Of a DNA stretch of 64,000 nt, positions 23,967 to 47,445 are shown piece after piece (the first letter of the stretch is position 1; every line of letters begins with the position of its first letter). This stretch comes from Lutjanus erythropterus (lineage: Eukaryota > Chordata > Actinopteri > Lutjaniformes > Lutjanidae), in assembly GCA_020091685.1 (NCBI GenBank), contig CM034603.1:11390683-11454682 (forward strand), read 5' to 3'. A program made the translations under genes and the position numbers. The notes under the pieces were generated by a model that saw only the letters and a program-made list of their open reading frames with translations, searched no databases and was not told the origin of the DNA.

Positions 23967-26900
23967 TTAGTGGCTGGGTCGGAAAGGGAACGGCATCCCC
24001 GTCATGAAAGGCTGAGCAGGGTACTGAGGATGAGAGGAGGGGTGGGGGGCTAGTGGTGTGTGTGGGGTGTGTGCAGGGTGTGCAGGGTGTGCAGGGTGTG
24101 CAGGGTGTGCAGGGTGTGTGGGGTGTGAGGCGATGGGGGAGTGAGCTGCGTGCGGGCTGAAGGCCAGCGGAGGGGTGTGGATGTTGTTGTAGTACATCAC
24201 AGGGCCTGACAACACCAACTGGAGCAAACTGGAGATGAAAAGAGGCAAAGAGGCGAGGACACAAAGAGATGAGGAAGAGGAGAAGAAAGAGAAGAGAGAT
24301 GGAACAAAAGCGTCAAATATGAATCATGTTTAAGCACAAGTTGTACATCACAAGAAAAATCTGAGGGTTGAGACACATCTGCAAAACAAAACTACACTTC
24401 TACAGATTCTTTTATCAGTGAGAACTGCACAGTTCTGGTCCAAATGAGATTTAGACATTTTCTTTATGCAATTAAAATACTTCAGAATTTGTGATTATAT
24501 GTTAATATATTAAACACATTAATAAAAGAAAATAAAAGAAAACTGTGTCTGGAATTAATAATCATCAAATTTGTTTGAGTAATTTTTTAAAACACTGACA
24601 TTTTTCACCATTTCCTGACATTTTATAAACCAAACAACTTACGACTTGCAGCCCTTGTACTCACTAGAATTATTTTGATGTTTCTAAAACTGATCCTACT
24701 GTGTTGTTAGCACACCCACAACAGCTTGAGGGTGGCACTGTTTTTATGGTAAATGTAGCCTGCAATGCCAAAGTGTATTTGTGTTCATTTTTATTTTCTG
24801 TGTCATGCCAAACATTTGGACCATCTCACATGAGATTAAATGAGAACACCCTATTAAAAAACATACAATAATAAAAATAAAAAAAAATCTGTTTTTTCGA
24901 TTTACTGAACCAACTATTGTGCAGTTCACAGTAAAAAGTGTGGTAGAAAATAAGGTGAAACTCTACTCTATTTTCTATATCCATCACAGCTCACTGAACA
25001 AATCCACTTTTCATTTGTAAATTATCTGGTGATACCTGGTGCTGTGCTTGTCAAACTCAAACTACATAATTCTAACTGAAACCCAATAAGCAGTGGAAAA
25101 TGTGAAAGGGCAACAGACAGTTAATGTTTCTTACTTATTGTGTGGGAGGCGGGAACAGATGGCTCTCAGGTCCTCTGTAGAGACAACAGCAGCAGGAAAT
25201 AAGCACTCGAAAACCACCACAGCATCAAGAGACAACCCATGAAGCATAAAAACAATTAATCAATTACTTATTTAGTTGTCATTTCAACTTAAATCTGTAT
25301 CTTTTCACACATTGTTGCCCTCAACAGATCTACAGCAAAGTATGTGAGGCCTGATTTGTCACTATAACAGCTGGAAAATGCACTAGCTAAGAAACTGAAA
25401 TGCCATTAAGCTTATGCATAATTATTACTCAGAAAAAAATAAAACAGTGTGAAATGTACAGCTCAAGCATATATATATTCTGTTGTGAAAGCTTATTTGT
25501 TATATGACTGTTCACCACACAGATGGACAGACGGAGGTGTTGTGAAAAGATCATGTATCCTAAGACACTTCCTGGTTAAATAAAGTTTAAATAAATAATA
25601 GACAAACTGTCATTTTAAAATAACAGATACCAGCTTTAAGCACAATAATACCATGAAATTCTCATTCAAAAATGTACAAATTATCTAAAAATTGAAAAGG
25701 TAGCATATCATGTCTTCAAGCCAAGAAGGACAAAATACTCGCATTTCACTTATTTGGCTCACATCACAATAAAGCAGTGCTTATGAAACCTAACTGTTGT
25801 GATATGACCCAAATAAACAAGTGAAATGTGAGACTTTAAGATGTGCTACCTTTTCAATTTTTTGTAATATGCTGGCGGGGATTTGAGTTTAGCACTCTAC
25901 TGAGAATCCCATTGTTGGAGCACAACCTCCTTTTCCAAATTTAAGTCTTTGTTGTTGGATGTGTGCTTTATAAGCTCTTTAGTAGACAGCACAGTATGAA
26001 GTGACAGGACAGAGAGAAATAGACCACGTACACTGAACATCTGCCAAATTCATTATAATCTCAGGCACAAAAATGCAGCTGCTGAGGACGCTGAGTCAAA
26101 CTATAACAAGACAATTTTTCCTACAGTGTAAATCTAATTCCTGTCCACTTTTCTAGCCTCTACTTTTCCTCCACTTTTATCTTTCCACGCCTCCTTGTCA
26201 CAGTCTTACCTCTGGAGCAGAGCAGAGCTCCATTGGCCATTGCCACCTGCAGGGCTTGTGCCAGCCGGTCCAGTGTGAGCTGGGACAGTGCGTGTGTATC
26301 GGCAGATGATGTGTGTGTGTGTTTGTCGGCCTGGTCCAACAGCCTGGAGAGGTCAGAGGTCAGTGTGGCCAAGGACTCCAGCTGGAGCAGTGCCAGGCGA
26401 CCGAAAAGCCCCTTCTCATTTAGTATGTTCGGCAAAAGCATGAAGACCTAGAGGTGGAAGGGAAAATGGCTTTGTTATCTTCACTGTGTATGCTGGAGGC
26501 ATTCTGTGTACTGCATGTAAATGTATCAAAACACACCTGCAGGACGCTCAGATGGAGAGCAGAAAACAGAGGCCCAACCTCTGGCTCACTCTCAGCAGTG
26601 CCGTTGGTCAGCGGCAGCTTTTTTTCTCTCCTGTAGGCCAGCGGCGCTTTGACGCACCAGCGCACCAACCCCGCTAATGGTGTGACATCCAGTGAGCTGA
26701 GTGGCTGGCTGCCAGAGAGGGGCGTGTTCAGGAAGGTGATCAGGACAAGACGAGGGTCGTCTTGGATCCATGACGCGATCATCTGGAGGAGTTCTAAAGG
26801 AGGAGTGAGCTCCTCTAAAAATACACACAAGTTTCAGCCATTAAAACAAAGATGATTCCTTCTGCCCAAATGAATTTTTTTCCCATCCCATTTTATGGAG

Positions 26901-29405
26901 GTCCCACTTTTTAAATGTTGTTGTATTTTTGTGCGATTCCACCAAAGTACCTGAGGTGAGGTCATATAGGGTGGTGACAGCAGTGATGAACTGGCAGCAG
27001 AAGCGTGGGCTGGCGCTGTGGATGTTCTGCAGGGTGGGCACCGAGCCTGGCACCATACTACAGTAGTCGTCTACCAGCACCTGAGCCAGGCGCACACAGT
27101 ACACACGGTGGGTTCTCTGCAGGACACAAACACATCCAGAGGCATCTGTTCAGTATTTCCACAGTACACAAATGTATATCACCACATGGAAAAGAAGCAC
27201 TAAGGAAATATAACAAAGAGAAGTGGAGTAATTGGGAGTGTTTAGATTGGTCGGACTAGCCTCACACCAGGCCTGGGTGATAAAACAACAGTGATATGTA
27301 CAGGCAATAGACACTTCATCAGCAGCAATGAGAAAAACATAACATTGTTCAACGTAATGTTCAACAGTTTCACTAAATTAAATGAATTAAATGCAAACTG
27401 CCATGAAATCACATAAAAAACAACTAATCATTTGACAGGTTATGTTTTTAGTTGCATCATCAACATGTGACATAACAGAAACAATGTGGAGTGAGAAAAT
27501 GAGTGCAGATGTCGAGGAAATGGTTCATTAAAAAAAAGGACAGGTGAGCTAGCCAGCTGTATCAGGGTGAGATCATTTATTTATCCTCATTTACTGTTAT
27601 TTATTTGTGTCAATGTATTTATTTGGGTTTGCTTTTTATTGTTGCGTTAACAATAAAATTATTACCTCTGTGCCTTGATAAATAAAGAAGTTAAATTCAA
27701 ATCATTCAACAAGTAGTTCTGGTGTAGCAATCTGATTGGTCAACTAGACATTTCTACAGTACTCAAATCAGCACAATAGCACACTAAAAATATTACTCTG
27801 CCCAGACGGGGGATGGTTTAGACAATTTTTTACTCATGAAAATAAATCATGAACTGCAGTGAGCCTGACTGGACTATGACCTCCTGTCAGCTTATTTCTG
27901 TCAGCTGTTAAAGTCACATTTATACAACATTTACACTATTTACACCAACACCAACTTACACCTACTGCTGCAGACCACCTCATCAATACAGGTGCAACAA
28001 ACCGAAGAGGAAACAGCTTTTTGACCACAGGCACAATGTTGTTTTTAAAAGGCTAAAGGCCAATAAATATCAACTGCAGCAGAATATTTTGTAAGATAAA
28101 AAAGATGGTAATGTGTGAATTTGGGAAATCTATCAATACATTTGGACTTTTGGACTTTACAACGCTTTGGAGTTACTGGAAATGTTTAGATCACACAGAA
28201 AGTGTTCAGCATCATCCATCAGCTGTGAACCAGGGAGTGTGTGACAGGTGCTACCAGCTTCAAAATACATGTGAAGTTTAGAAACAAAGTAGCTGAATCT
28301 GTCCATGTAAAAATCTTATCTTAAAAATAAATATCCTAGTTACAACACAACTGAGCTAAGAAAGCACTTTTGTGTTTATATGTGTGATATTTATTCAGTT
28401 TGGGAAATCCTATAAAGCGTTAAAGTTAGCTCAAACTGGCTGACTGACTCAACAGGGACTAGAAATGGTTTCTATGTCGTTACTGAGGTCTGGCCTATTT
28501 GCTGGAGTAGGAAATGAGGTTTATGTGTGTTTCAAGGAAAACAAAGATAACACATGAAAGTTTTTTTTTTTTATTTTGAGAGCAAATTGTAACTGCACAA
28601 TATAAACACATTTTGACTACATCTTTTATTTTGCTGGCAACCGATGTATAATTGCGATATTACATTTGAGGCTTTACCATCATTATTAGCACAACTGTGA
28701 TGTGGATATTGATCAGCTTAAGTTGTTAGATGTAACCCTTTTTTTCACCGTCTTTATTAAAAATGATCAATAATTATCATTATAAAAATTTTCTGTTACA
28801 TTGCCCAACCCAACCTCACACTCAAGATCTAAAACTTGAATTAAATATAAACATACAAACATTTGTTCAATATGTAAATGTGTGTGTTTGAATCCTCACC
28901 TGTAACCAGGTAGCGGCGCACTCCAAGATAGGAACCCTGCCCACAGCGATTGCCATGGAGACGAGTTTGCCTAATAGCGCCATGCGACTTTCGTCTGCCT
29001 GGTTGCCTTGGAGACTGAAGAGGGCGGAGAACATAAGCTGACGAACAGTATCGCGGCTCTGTTCCTGGAAACAGCTGCACATGATCTCCAACAGCTGGAG
29101 CTCCTGGAGAGCACTCATCCTCTGAAAGAAACACACAGACACTTTACTGGCTGTCCAAAATTTGGGCATTTCTATGTTATATATCGGTGTACAAGCATTT
29201 TGTGTCGTACCCTGGCTGGCGTGTTTCTGTCCTTGGGTGCATGTAGAATGAACTCCTCCACCAGCTCCAGGGTTTTGGAGTCGACCTGAGGAGGCTGCCT
29301 CCCCGACTGCACCAGGTTACAGATGTAGATGTCCAGGTGATACAGCAGCTCCTTGGCTGCACTCAGCACATCGCGAGGCAGCAACGACTGACGAATGTCA
29401 CCCAT
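23967..29405 (-). CDS. ints15: Integrator complex subunit 15 (C7orf26 homologue)
   Basis: INTS15 is a subunit of the nuclear Integrator complex, which cleaves snRNA and promoter-proximal transcripts with RNA polymerase II; it associates with the INTS10-13-14 module. Coding exons on the minus strand are 29405..29211, 29121..28900, 27116..26951, 26814..26537, 26447..26210, 25174..25135 and 24228..23967, all with GT/AG borders and matching phases, giving 466 codons against 449 in human. The N-terminus MGDIRQSLLPRDVLSAAKEL corresponds to human MSDIRHSLLRRDALSAAKEV. Strongly conserved blocks include LQELQLLEIMC, SPRFCCQFIT, DPRLVLITFLNTP, LVRWCVKAPLAY and LDRLAQALQVAMANGALLC. The C-terminus (HIHTPPL-like, then FPFRPSH) matches human FPFRPIR and carries an expanded His-Pro-Ala repeat. 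The start is in the second exon: an acceptor (CAG|G) lies at 29412-29414, and a non-coding exon at about 30856 supplies the 5' end. No lesion was seen. Confidence 0.95.
24062..24121 (-). repeat. Coding 9-bp minisatellite in ints15 (Ala-His-Pro repeat)
   Basis: On the plus strand the unit TGCAGGGTG is repeated about five times perfectly, flanked by degenerate units. Read in the ints15 frame on the minus strand it encodes a run of His-Pro-Ala triplets in the last exon. The repeat is in frame, so length changes would add or remove three residues. Confidence 0.85.
27260..28860. other. Large ints15 intron with no additional gene
   Basis: AT-rich intron between ints15 coding exons 2 and 3. A poly(T) run lies at 28561-28572. 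No exon or complete mobile element recognised. Confidence 0.45.
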
Positions 29406-30855
29406 CACCACCTGACAGAAATCCATAGAAAATGTGACAAATTTAAATCATAAAATGGCCATGATATGACATCAGGGATTAAGTAATTAGGGAGTTGACC
29501 GAATGAGTTAGTGTCTGTTTATTAGTTGTAACAAATCGTCAATTATCTTTTGGAAGGAGTAAATGTTTATAACAGTTAAACTGAGAAATATATAAATGGA
29601 GTCTGGCAGGCAGTGAGACAGGCAGTCACTGAACTCCAGCTTCAGAGTGTGTATTTCCAGAGCAGTGGGCTTTTATTTTCAGGATAACAGACTCAGAAAA
29701 TTGGCAGACTTATGAACAGCTGATAAGCTTACAATAAAGCACATGTCACTGTCAAAATATAATGTTGCTTTCGTCTTGCACTCCTGTTCAATGTCCCTGC
29801 AGTATATAATGTATAATGTTAAATGAACATTTTCCATATTTTCAGACACTTATGGAACCAAACAACTAATTGATTAATCGAGAGTAATGGACAGATTATT
29901 TGACAATGTAAGTAAGTTAGTTACAGCCATAATCACAATATTTTTGACCAAATACCCTGACATCAATATTTTGCAATGTTGTAATATTAGCACAATGAGA
30001 TTTTTGATATAACAAAATAATAATCAAGTGAATAAAGGTAAATAATAGAACAGCTAGAACAGAAATCAACATCACTTTACTGCAATGAAGCCTTTAAAAC
30101 TTGGAAAAGACAAGACTTATGTCCTATGATGATAAAAAGATAAAATTTGAGAGGATATTTATTCTCATATCACAAGAGATGCAATATTGATATATTGCAG
30201 TGAGTGCTATGTGTATTATTTACCTGTAAAATACCTGTTTAAGTAAAGAAACTTTACAAAAACACTTTAAATCACTTTAAAACATTAAAAATAACAAGAT
30301 CCATGTGTTGTTGAAATTTAAAGAGTGACATGTTAAAGACCTGATTAAATAATTTGGTTAAACTCCTGTAATAAATGAGTAAACTGTAATTTTTAACATT
30401 AAATTTAAGCAACATGGACATGATATTGTAGGTATAGTGTACAAAGTCTTAAAATAATTTGTCAGAGAGTGGCTGCAAAGAAAATCTAGTAAACTAAAAA
30501 CATCTAGTTATAACACAACAATGTACTGATCCTCAGCCTGTTTACTTGTTCATGCACGAAAGAAGAAAAATAACTGCACAATAAACACTGATGCAAGAAA
30601 GACAATTACAAACTCCTCTGTTAATTTTACATTATTGTATATCTGTGTCGTAGATTATGTGCTCACAGCTGTAACTCAACACTTTTCATGTGGAGCAGCT
30701 CCACAGTCAGTCGGTCTCCTCCATCCCTCTGCTACAGCTACGATTAGCAAGCTAAAGCTAAAAAGACTGTCTTTTTTCAGCTACAAAGCTCACCTGCGTT
30801 AGTTATTATCCGACCAGACTTTTCAAGAAACACATTTGTTTAGTTATGCTCTTAC

Positions 30856-30956
30856 CTGTGCAAAGAACCTCTTAATATACGTATTAAATTAGCCGATTAT
30901 GAGACTGGTGAATGGTCTCTAAACGACGACGGAACCACTTCCGGCTTCTACGGAAG
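30856..30956 (-). promoter_or_regulatory. Candidate ints15 first exon and promoter
   Basis: On the minus strand TTCTTTGCACAG|GTAAGAG gives a consensus donor (exon end 30856). Upstream is an ETS-type site CCGGAAGT (30944-30937 on the minus strand), with a second GGAAG word at 30952-30956. ETS sites next to the start site are typical of housekeeping genes. About 1.1 kb separates this from the rgs11 start codon, so the two genes are divergent. Exact start site unknown. Confidence 0.55.
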
Positions 30957-31944
30957 CCTGCGTGGCATAAAACTACTGCCATTGACGGAGCTGAGTCGGT
31001 GCATGTGCTGTTTGAAAATATCAACAAAGGCGGTTTCATTCATTGTTAGCAATCGAGCATTTATGACGCGGTAAATCTTCATAAAGGGGGAAAAAACAAA
31101 AAACAGTATAGTCTAATTTTAAGTCATTCTAGACCAAATAAAGATGCAAGGGTTTTCATTATTGATATGTCACAAAAGGAAAATTATCGTTACATTATTG
31201 TTACATTTTATTCATCAGGCCTATACATTGCTTTTAGAGATAGCGATAGACTTATTCCATTGAAGATATTTACATTGTAATTTAGTTTCACCCACTTTTT
31301 TTTAAATTGAACATGACAATATATGAATTGAATAATTCCATCAGGGAGTATACATGAATAGTTGATGAGAGGAAATTATAAGTAAACAAGCAAATAAATA
31401 CATAGATACATAAACATAAATAATAATAATTAATATAAAAAAAGTGAATATTGGTAACTCTTGTGACAGATTCTTTTAAGTAAACATCTCTGAGCAAATA
31501 CTGGCATCTGACATGCCTTTCTTATTAGTAACAAATTCAAGAGACATAAAATAGCATTCGGTTTCACTTTAAACTAGTTTAAAGCATGAGGTTGAATTTA
31601 GGAATTTAGCTTCATGAATATGAATCTTCCCCAGTAAACACAGTGACTGGTATTCAGGGTGATGACGTTTAATGTCCACAACAACTAATGCGCCCTATTT
31701 AACTGTGACTTTTGTAATATAGTCTACAGTATACATACATATACACATATACATATTTCATACATATAATCTTTATAATTTTGAGATTGTTGATATTTTA
31801 GTTGCCTTTTCAGTGGCCTTAATTCTGTGACAGGGATAAAAGCACGCATAGAGAAGCTGTTGTTTTCTCCTCTGTAACACCAGAAACTATATATCATCAT
31901 ATTGAAAATCACTTTGGCACACTGTAATCTCTTTTAATCTACAC

Positions 31945-32090
31945 AGGGGCGCGCCCGCCGGGCACCAGAGCGCCTGATGGGAAAAAAAAACAGGAAAGAG
32001 TGGTGGTGCACTCTCAGTCTGTGCGCGCTCCCGGCAGCACTTCTGTCTTCACTTTCCCGTCCCGTCGAGTGATCCCAAGCATCCCGCAAG
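31945..32090 (+). promoter_or_regulatory. Candidate rgs11 5' leader and promoter-proximal GC-rich block
   Basis: A short GC-rich patch (GGGGCGCGCCCGCCGGGCAC, then TGTGCGCGCTCCCGGC) interrupts the AT-rich background immediately before the rgs11 ATG. The ATG context is GCAAGATGA. No TATA box or start site could be assigned. Confidence 0.4.
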
Positions 32091-43239
<11,149 letters not shown>

Positions 43240-43848
43240 TGCCGGGCCAAAAAAAAAAAAAAAATCGTGTCAGACTCAATCACCTCCATTGTCTATGTTG
43301 GTCACCATAGCAACCACCCAAGGAGTCCTCCGCTGTTTTTTTATTTCAAGTCAGATTGTCTGCGTGAAAGCCAGAGCTTTTCTTTCACCACTGCAACATT
43401 AGCAGAGCTAGGATTTCAATGTTACAGCTTCTTCTCAGAGCACAAGTGATAATGCATTCCTCAGCAGCATCACATCATATTCCCAGAGCACAAGCAGAGT
43501 GAACGGCAGAGAAAAACAAGCTTTTAGTTACTACTGTTACTGCATTTAGTGCTGCATAGTCATCCTGCATATAAATCCCATCTCAGTCCATAAAGTCCAC
43601 CCTGTTGTCTTCTTTTCTCCCTCAGTAGCTTTTTATATAGAAACTGCTCTGTTTCCCAGCAGCAGGTTTAGACACAACGACTGTTAATAAAGCAGTAGAG
43701 ATGTAAAATATGTATTTAGTCAGAAATTTGCCTCAGCATGTCTGTGATTATCGTACAGTTTGCTCGTTTTGTTCATTCCATGCCACACAGGAGCTTCACA
43801 TCATGATGGTTGTTGCTGTTAATTTTTGCTCGTGCATGTTTTCATCCC

Positions 43849-43854
43849 AATAAA
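43849..43854 (+). terminator. rgs11 poly(A) signal
   Basis: AATAAA about 610 bases after the rgs11 stop codon, followed by GTGTTGTGTTGTGTTC, a GU-rich downstream element. An earlier AATAAA lies at about 43686-43691. Confidence 0.6.
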
Positions 43855-44424
43855 ATGTCATAACAACATTCAGTGTTGTGTTGTGTTCTCCGCTCTGCAT
43901 GCTGTGGTAAACTGTGTGTGTGTGTACCTGTGACCAGGCTTTTATTTTTAAATCTACTTCTTCTTCTCCTTTGACTTCCTCTTGTTCTTATTTTCTTTCT
44001 CTCACATCATCTGTTTCTTTGTGGCCTTTGAGTCTATTTTAAGCACAGAGTCTTTATGCGGTTTGGGTCAACATTTATTAAAATCCAGATGTGAAAGTTG
44101 AGCTGAAGATTTTATCACTAGATATACAGTTATTCAAATACAGTTTGCTCAGCTGTATAAACCACCTTAAGTTTGGCCTTTAAGACAAATATCTCCCTAA
44201 AATGAAGGGTTAGGATTACTTTAAGATTGTACCATTAAGCCTCATAAATTGTCTCCCTGCATGAGTGTTTAGAAATTCACAGCAGTTACTGTCCTAACAC
44301 ACCTCATGTTAACTTCAGTTACTATGGTCCTAGGTACCAGACAGCTTTATTGTCAGTTTTTAGTGAGTTTAGCTTACATATGTAGTTAGCCTGTGTTAGC
44401 CTGTCTTAGCTAGCTTCTTCAAAA

Positions 44425-44727
44425 ATGGACAACAAAGAGAATATAAAAAGAAAAATAAAGCCAAACTGTACAGAGGATGAGAGTGCCCTCCATGAAAAAT
44501 TTGGAAAGTACAAGCACATAGTGCAAAGTAAATTTAAACACGCAATATGTAAATCCTGCCATGAAGGGATTTCTTGTTTTCTTTACTTTGATACAACCAC
44601 CACAGCTGATGAAAATCTATCTGGCATGATTCAGGCAGAAATCATGTTCATGGATGAGTTATTATTAAAATTTTATTCATGTGACAGCGAGGAAGATGAC
44701 ATCAACAGGAGGCGTCAAAACAGGTGA
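44425..44727 (+). other. 100-codon ORF, probably part of a dispersed repeat
   Basis: An open frame of 100 codons starts in a good context (CAAAAATGGAC) and would run through a consensus donor (AACAG|GTGAGT at 44722-44728). The product has two Cys residues in ICKSC, an acidic patch (SEEDD) and a basic end (RRRQNR). I do not recognise it. About 36 bases within it (GCTGATGAAAATCTATCTGG, then CATGATTCAGGCA) recur with few changes at 52590-52624 in a pgap6 intron, so it is likely repeat-derived. AGCCTGTGTTAGCCTGTCTT just upstream also looks repetitive. Function unknown; a chance ORF cannot be excluded. Confidence 0.3.
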
Positions 44728-44729
44728 GT

Positions 44730-46520
44730 TTCAGTAAAACAATATAATATTAACGTTTGCCTATCTCGCTTCAGAGTTTCTAGTGTTAACGTTAAATCTA
44801 CACTCTAATAAGTTTCTCATTGTGTCCAGTGGGTTTTTCCTGTCTTGACAAATGCATCTTGGTATCTCTTCCTTCTCTTAAATTATTATAAATTCAGCCA
44901 TTGTCTTAAGTTGTTCCACAAATTGTTTCACTTTTAAGGGACTGTTATGGGTCCCTGAAGATTATCTGAGGAAAATAGTCACTAAGGACTTTCTCGCAAC
45001 ACATAACAGAATATTTAGTAGGTAAGGGCTAAGATTTTCCTTCACAACATCCAAAGGAAATCCATATGGAAATCCATATGGTTCCACAATGGAACTTGTG
45101 TTTCTAAGGCATCCTTAGATGAAAATTTGAGGGAAACCTTTGTTTAAGTGGTTTTGTGCAACTGGGCACAGCTGTTACATTAGCTCAGGACTATTTCATA
45201 CAGTGGAAACCGTCTGAACTTAACCTCTTTTTTTTCCACACGTTTCCTCTCCATTTAATAACCTCTCAGGCTTTACTTCCCTCCACTGGTCCTGGTGTAG
45301 CAGCAGTTTATTCTACTGGACTGGCTCCCTCTACTGGCTGCATGTGGTCAAAGTAACACAAGTATTCATGGTTCCTGTGCATTAGTGGTGTCCATACTTT
45401 TGTTTTTTGGCTAAAAATGAACAAATATCTAGTGTGACCATGAGTAGTGAGCAGTTTAAAGTGTTAAAGTGTGACTTTTCTTTTTCAGAACATTTTATTT
45501 AAGGCAGAGGGCTGAAGATATTAAAGTAACCAGTACAAGAATATTTAGAGGAAATAAACATTTTTGCAAAGAAACTTACTATTTTATTTTACTTTTTTAA
45601 CCTTTGAATTGTCATGACGGCACTACGATTTATCCTGGGATCCACTGCTGTAAAAGCAGCACATAAACCCAAGGTCCACATAAATAATTATTGTCTATGC
45701 AGGACTTATGATAACATACCAGGTTAAAGGGGCACTCTGCAGATTTTACACACAAATTCCATAATGAATACTACTCAACCTGCGGAAACAGTATCTACAA
45801 TATATCTCAGCATTTCATTCATTTAAATTAAATTCAATTTATTGGCATGACATGACAAATTCTGTCCTGCATTAGTAAAGTATGCCGGTAAAACAACCAA
45901 AGAACTTCCGAACAACGGCCAAGAGTCAGGAGAGATGAAAATCCTCAATCTGTCAAAAAAGAAGCCTGATTGTTAAAAATTTAAATCTAAAATTGAATGC
46001 AGACAGAATTGTAAAAAAAAATAAAAAATCCTAAAAATACCAGGAAAACTCATCTGTAACGCAATATGGGCTACTGCTATTGTCATGCATTGAATATAAT
46101 ATTAAGTATCCATAAGATATGTCATTTAGTCAGGGTTTTTCACTTTGCTCAATGATAAAAAAAGGGGTTCCTTAAAAAAAGAGACTGGGAACCACTGATT
46201 TAAAGTACTGAGTTAAGCTTGTGAGTTCACATTTAGCAGAAAAGCTGTTCTATACTGAGGGCATACAGATTTAAAGATGAAGGCATTTAGGTCTTGTGAA
46301 AGATGCTTGTGAGCTGCATTGTGGGAAATGTAGGGTCCAGTATGCTTGAACCTCAACTCTTACTAGACACTACATGCCAGAATATGTCAGGCCTTTGGAT
46401 TTGACTGTCAGAAAAACAATGAGCAGTTAGGCATAATATTGTGGTCTGCAGCACTGATCTGTGTCAGCTTTGCACAACAAGACTGAGAGCCCATCAAATT
46501 TACTAATGGAGGGAAGCTAT
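44730..46520. other. Gene-free region between the convergent rgs11 and pgap6 genes
   Basis: No exon recognised. The sequence contains possible remnants of the repeat that begins near 44390, and a short hAT-like piece with GTCAGGGTTTTTCACTTTG at about 46131 and GACTGGGAACCACTGA at about 46183-46198. Confidence 0.4.
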
Positions 46521-46525
46521 ATATT

Positions 46526-46527
<2 letters not shown>

Positions 46528-46604
<77 letters not shown>

Positions 46605-46620
46605 ACAAACACACACACAC
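46528..46620 (+). repeat. Long (AC)n microsatellite
   Basis: About 90 bp of AC dinucleotides with two A insertions near the right end. It produces cysteine/valine-rich open frames on the minus strand that are not genes. Confidence 0.92.
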
Positions 46621-46969
46621 AGTGAAATGGGCATTTCAACACTCCAAACAAGCACTTTCTATATTTCTGAGGATTATGGTAATCCGCTTCCCTCCATTCC
46701 CCGTCCTCTCTTGGTGTGTGAGAGCGAGCGCCTGAGTAAAGAAAAACAGTATGACACCACATAAAAAGCAAAATAAATAATCATGAAACATCTCTCTTCA
46801 TACAACAGGTTTATTTTTGGTAGGCTAAATGCTGTTCGGGTTTCTTAACAGATTGAAAAGTAACTATCCAGCACAAGGAAGTAACATCATGTTTTACAGG
46901 GAACATAAAGTTTCTTCATCCATGAGCAGTGAGAGCTGTGGTAGAATGCCTTTTCATACTCACTAATGA

Positions 46970-47445
46970 TTAGTTTCAGTATCAATCAATCAACAGATCT
47001 TTTTTCCAATGAATTGATTAGTTGTTTTGCTGAAAAAATGGTGAAAAAAGTTGTTCACTGATTCCAAAAGGCCAAAGAGATTTTTGTTCACAACCAAAAG
47101 TTGTTCAGTTTTCTGTAACCAGAAAATATTCACGTTTGATCAGAGAATCTGGCATTTTCTCTTAAAAGACTCAAAGGAAAAAATTAACTAGTCATTTTGT
47201 TCATAAAATGTCAGAAAATGGTGAAAAATGTTGATTGTGGTTTCCCAAAGCCAGTAAACTATAAACTTTACTCAGTTTACTGTCATAGAGAAATAAAGAA
47301 ACCAGACAATATTCACATTTGAGAAGCTGAGATTGGGAGAATCTGGACATGTTTCTTAAAAAGTGACTCAAAACAATTAATCAATTAATTAAATAGTTGG
47401 CAATTAATTTAATAGTTGACAACTTATCGTTTGTTGCTGCTCATA
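46970..47445. repeat. Two adjacent copies of the ATTAATC/TCAGAAAATGG MITE-like repeat
   Basis: The words AAAATGGTGAAAAA, a '(t)tcccaaagccag/gattccaaaaggcc' segment, CAGTTTTCTGTAACCAG/CAGTTTACTGTCATAGAG and CATTTGAGAAGCTGAGATT appear once in each half (about 46985-47190 and 47190-47440). The right end reads AACAATTAATCAATTAATTA ... TAATAGTTGACAACTTATCG. Same family as 8790-8938 and 10325-10628. Head-to-tail arrangement with no spacer. Confidence 0.7.

Noticed and set aside
24060..24121. Possible CRISPR-like or satellite array
   Set aside because: The repeat is a 9-bp direct tandem unit without spacers, and it lies in frame in a eukaryotic coding exon.
23944..24264. Cys-Thr-Pro-rich minus-strand ORF (106 codons)
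   Set aside because: It is the other reading frame of the ints15 last exon; the conserved C-terminus is in the 23967-24228 frame.
44425..44727. Treating the 100-codon ORF as a confirmed gene
   Set aside because: No recognised domain, a repeat relative nearby, and no evidence of further exons; kept only as a low-confidence feature.
46408..46771. Overlapping Cys-Val-rich ORFs on the minus strand
   Set aside because: Translations of the (AC)n microsatellite at 46528-46620.
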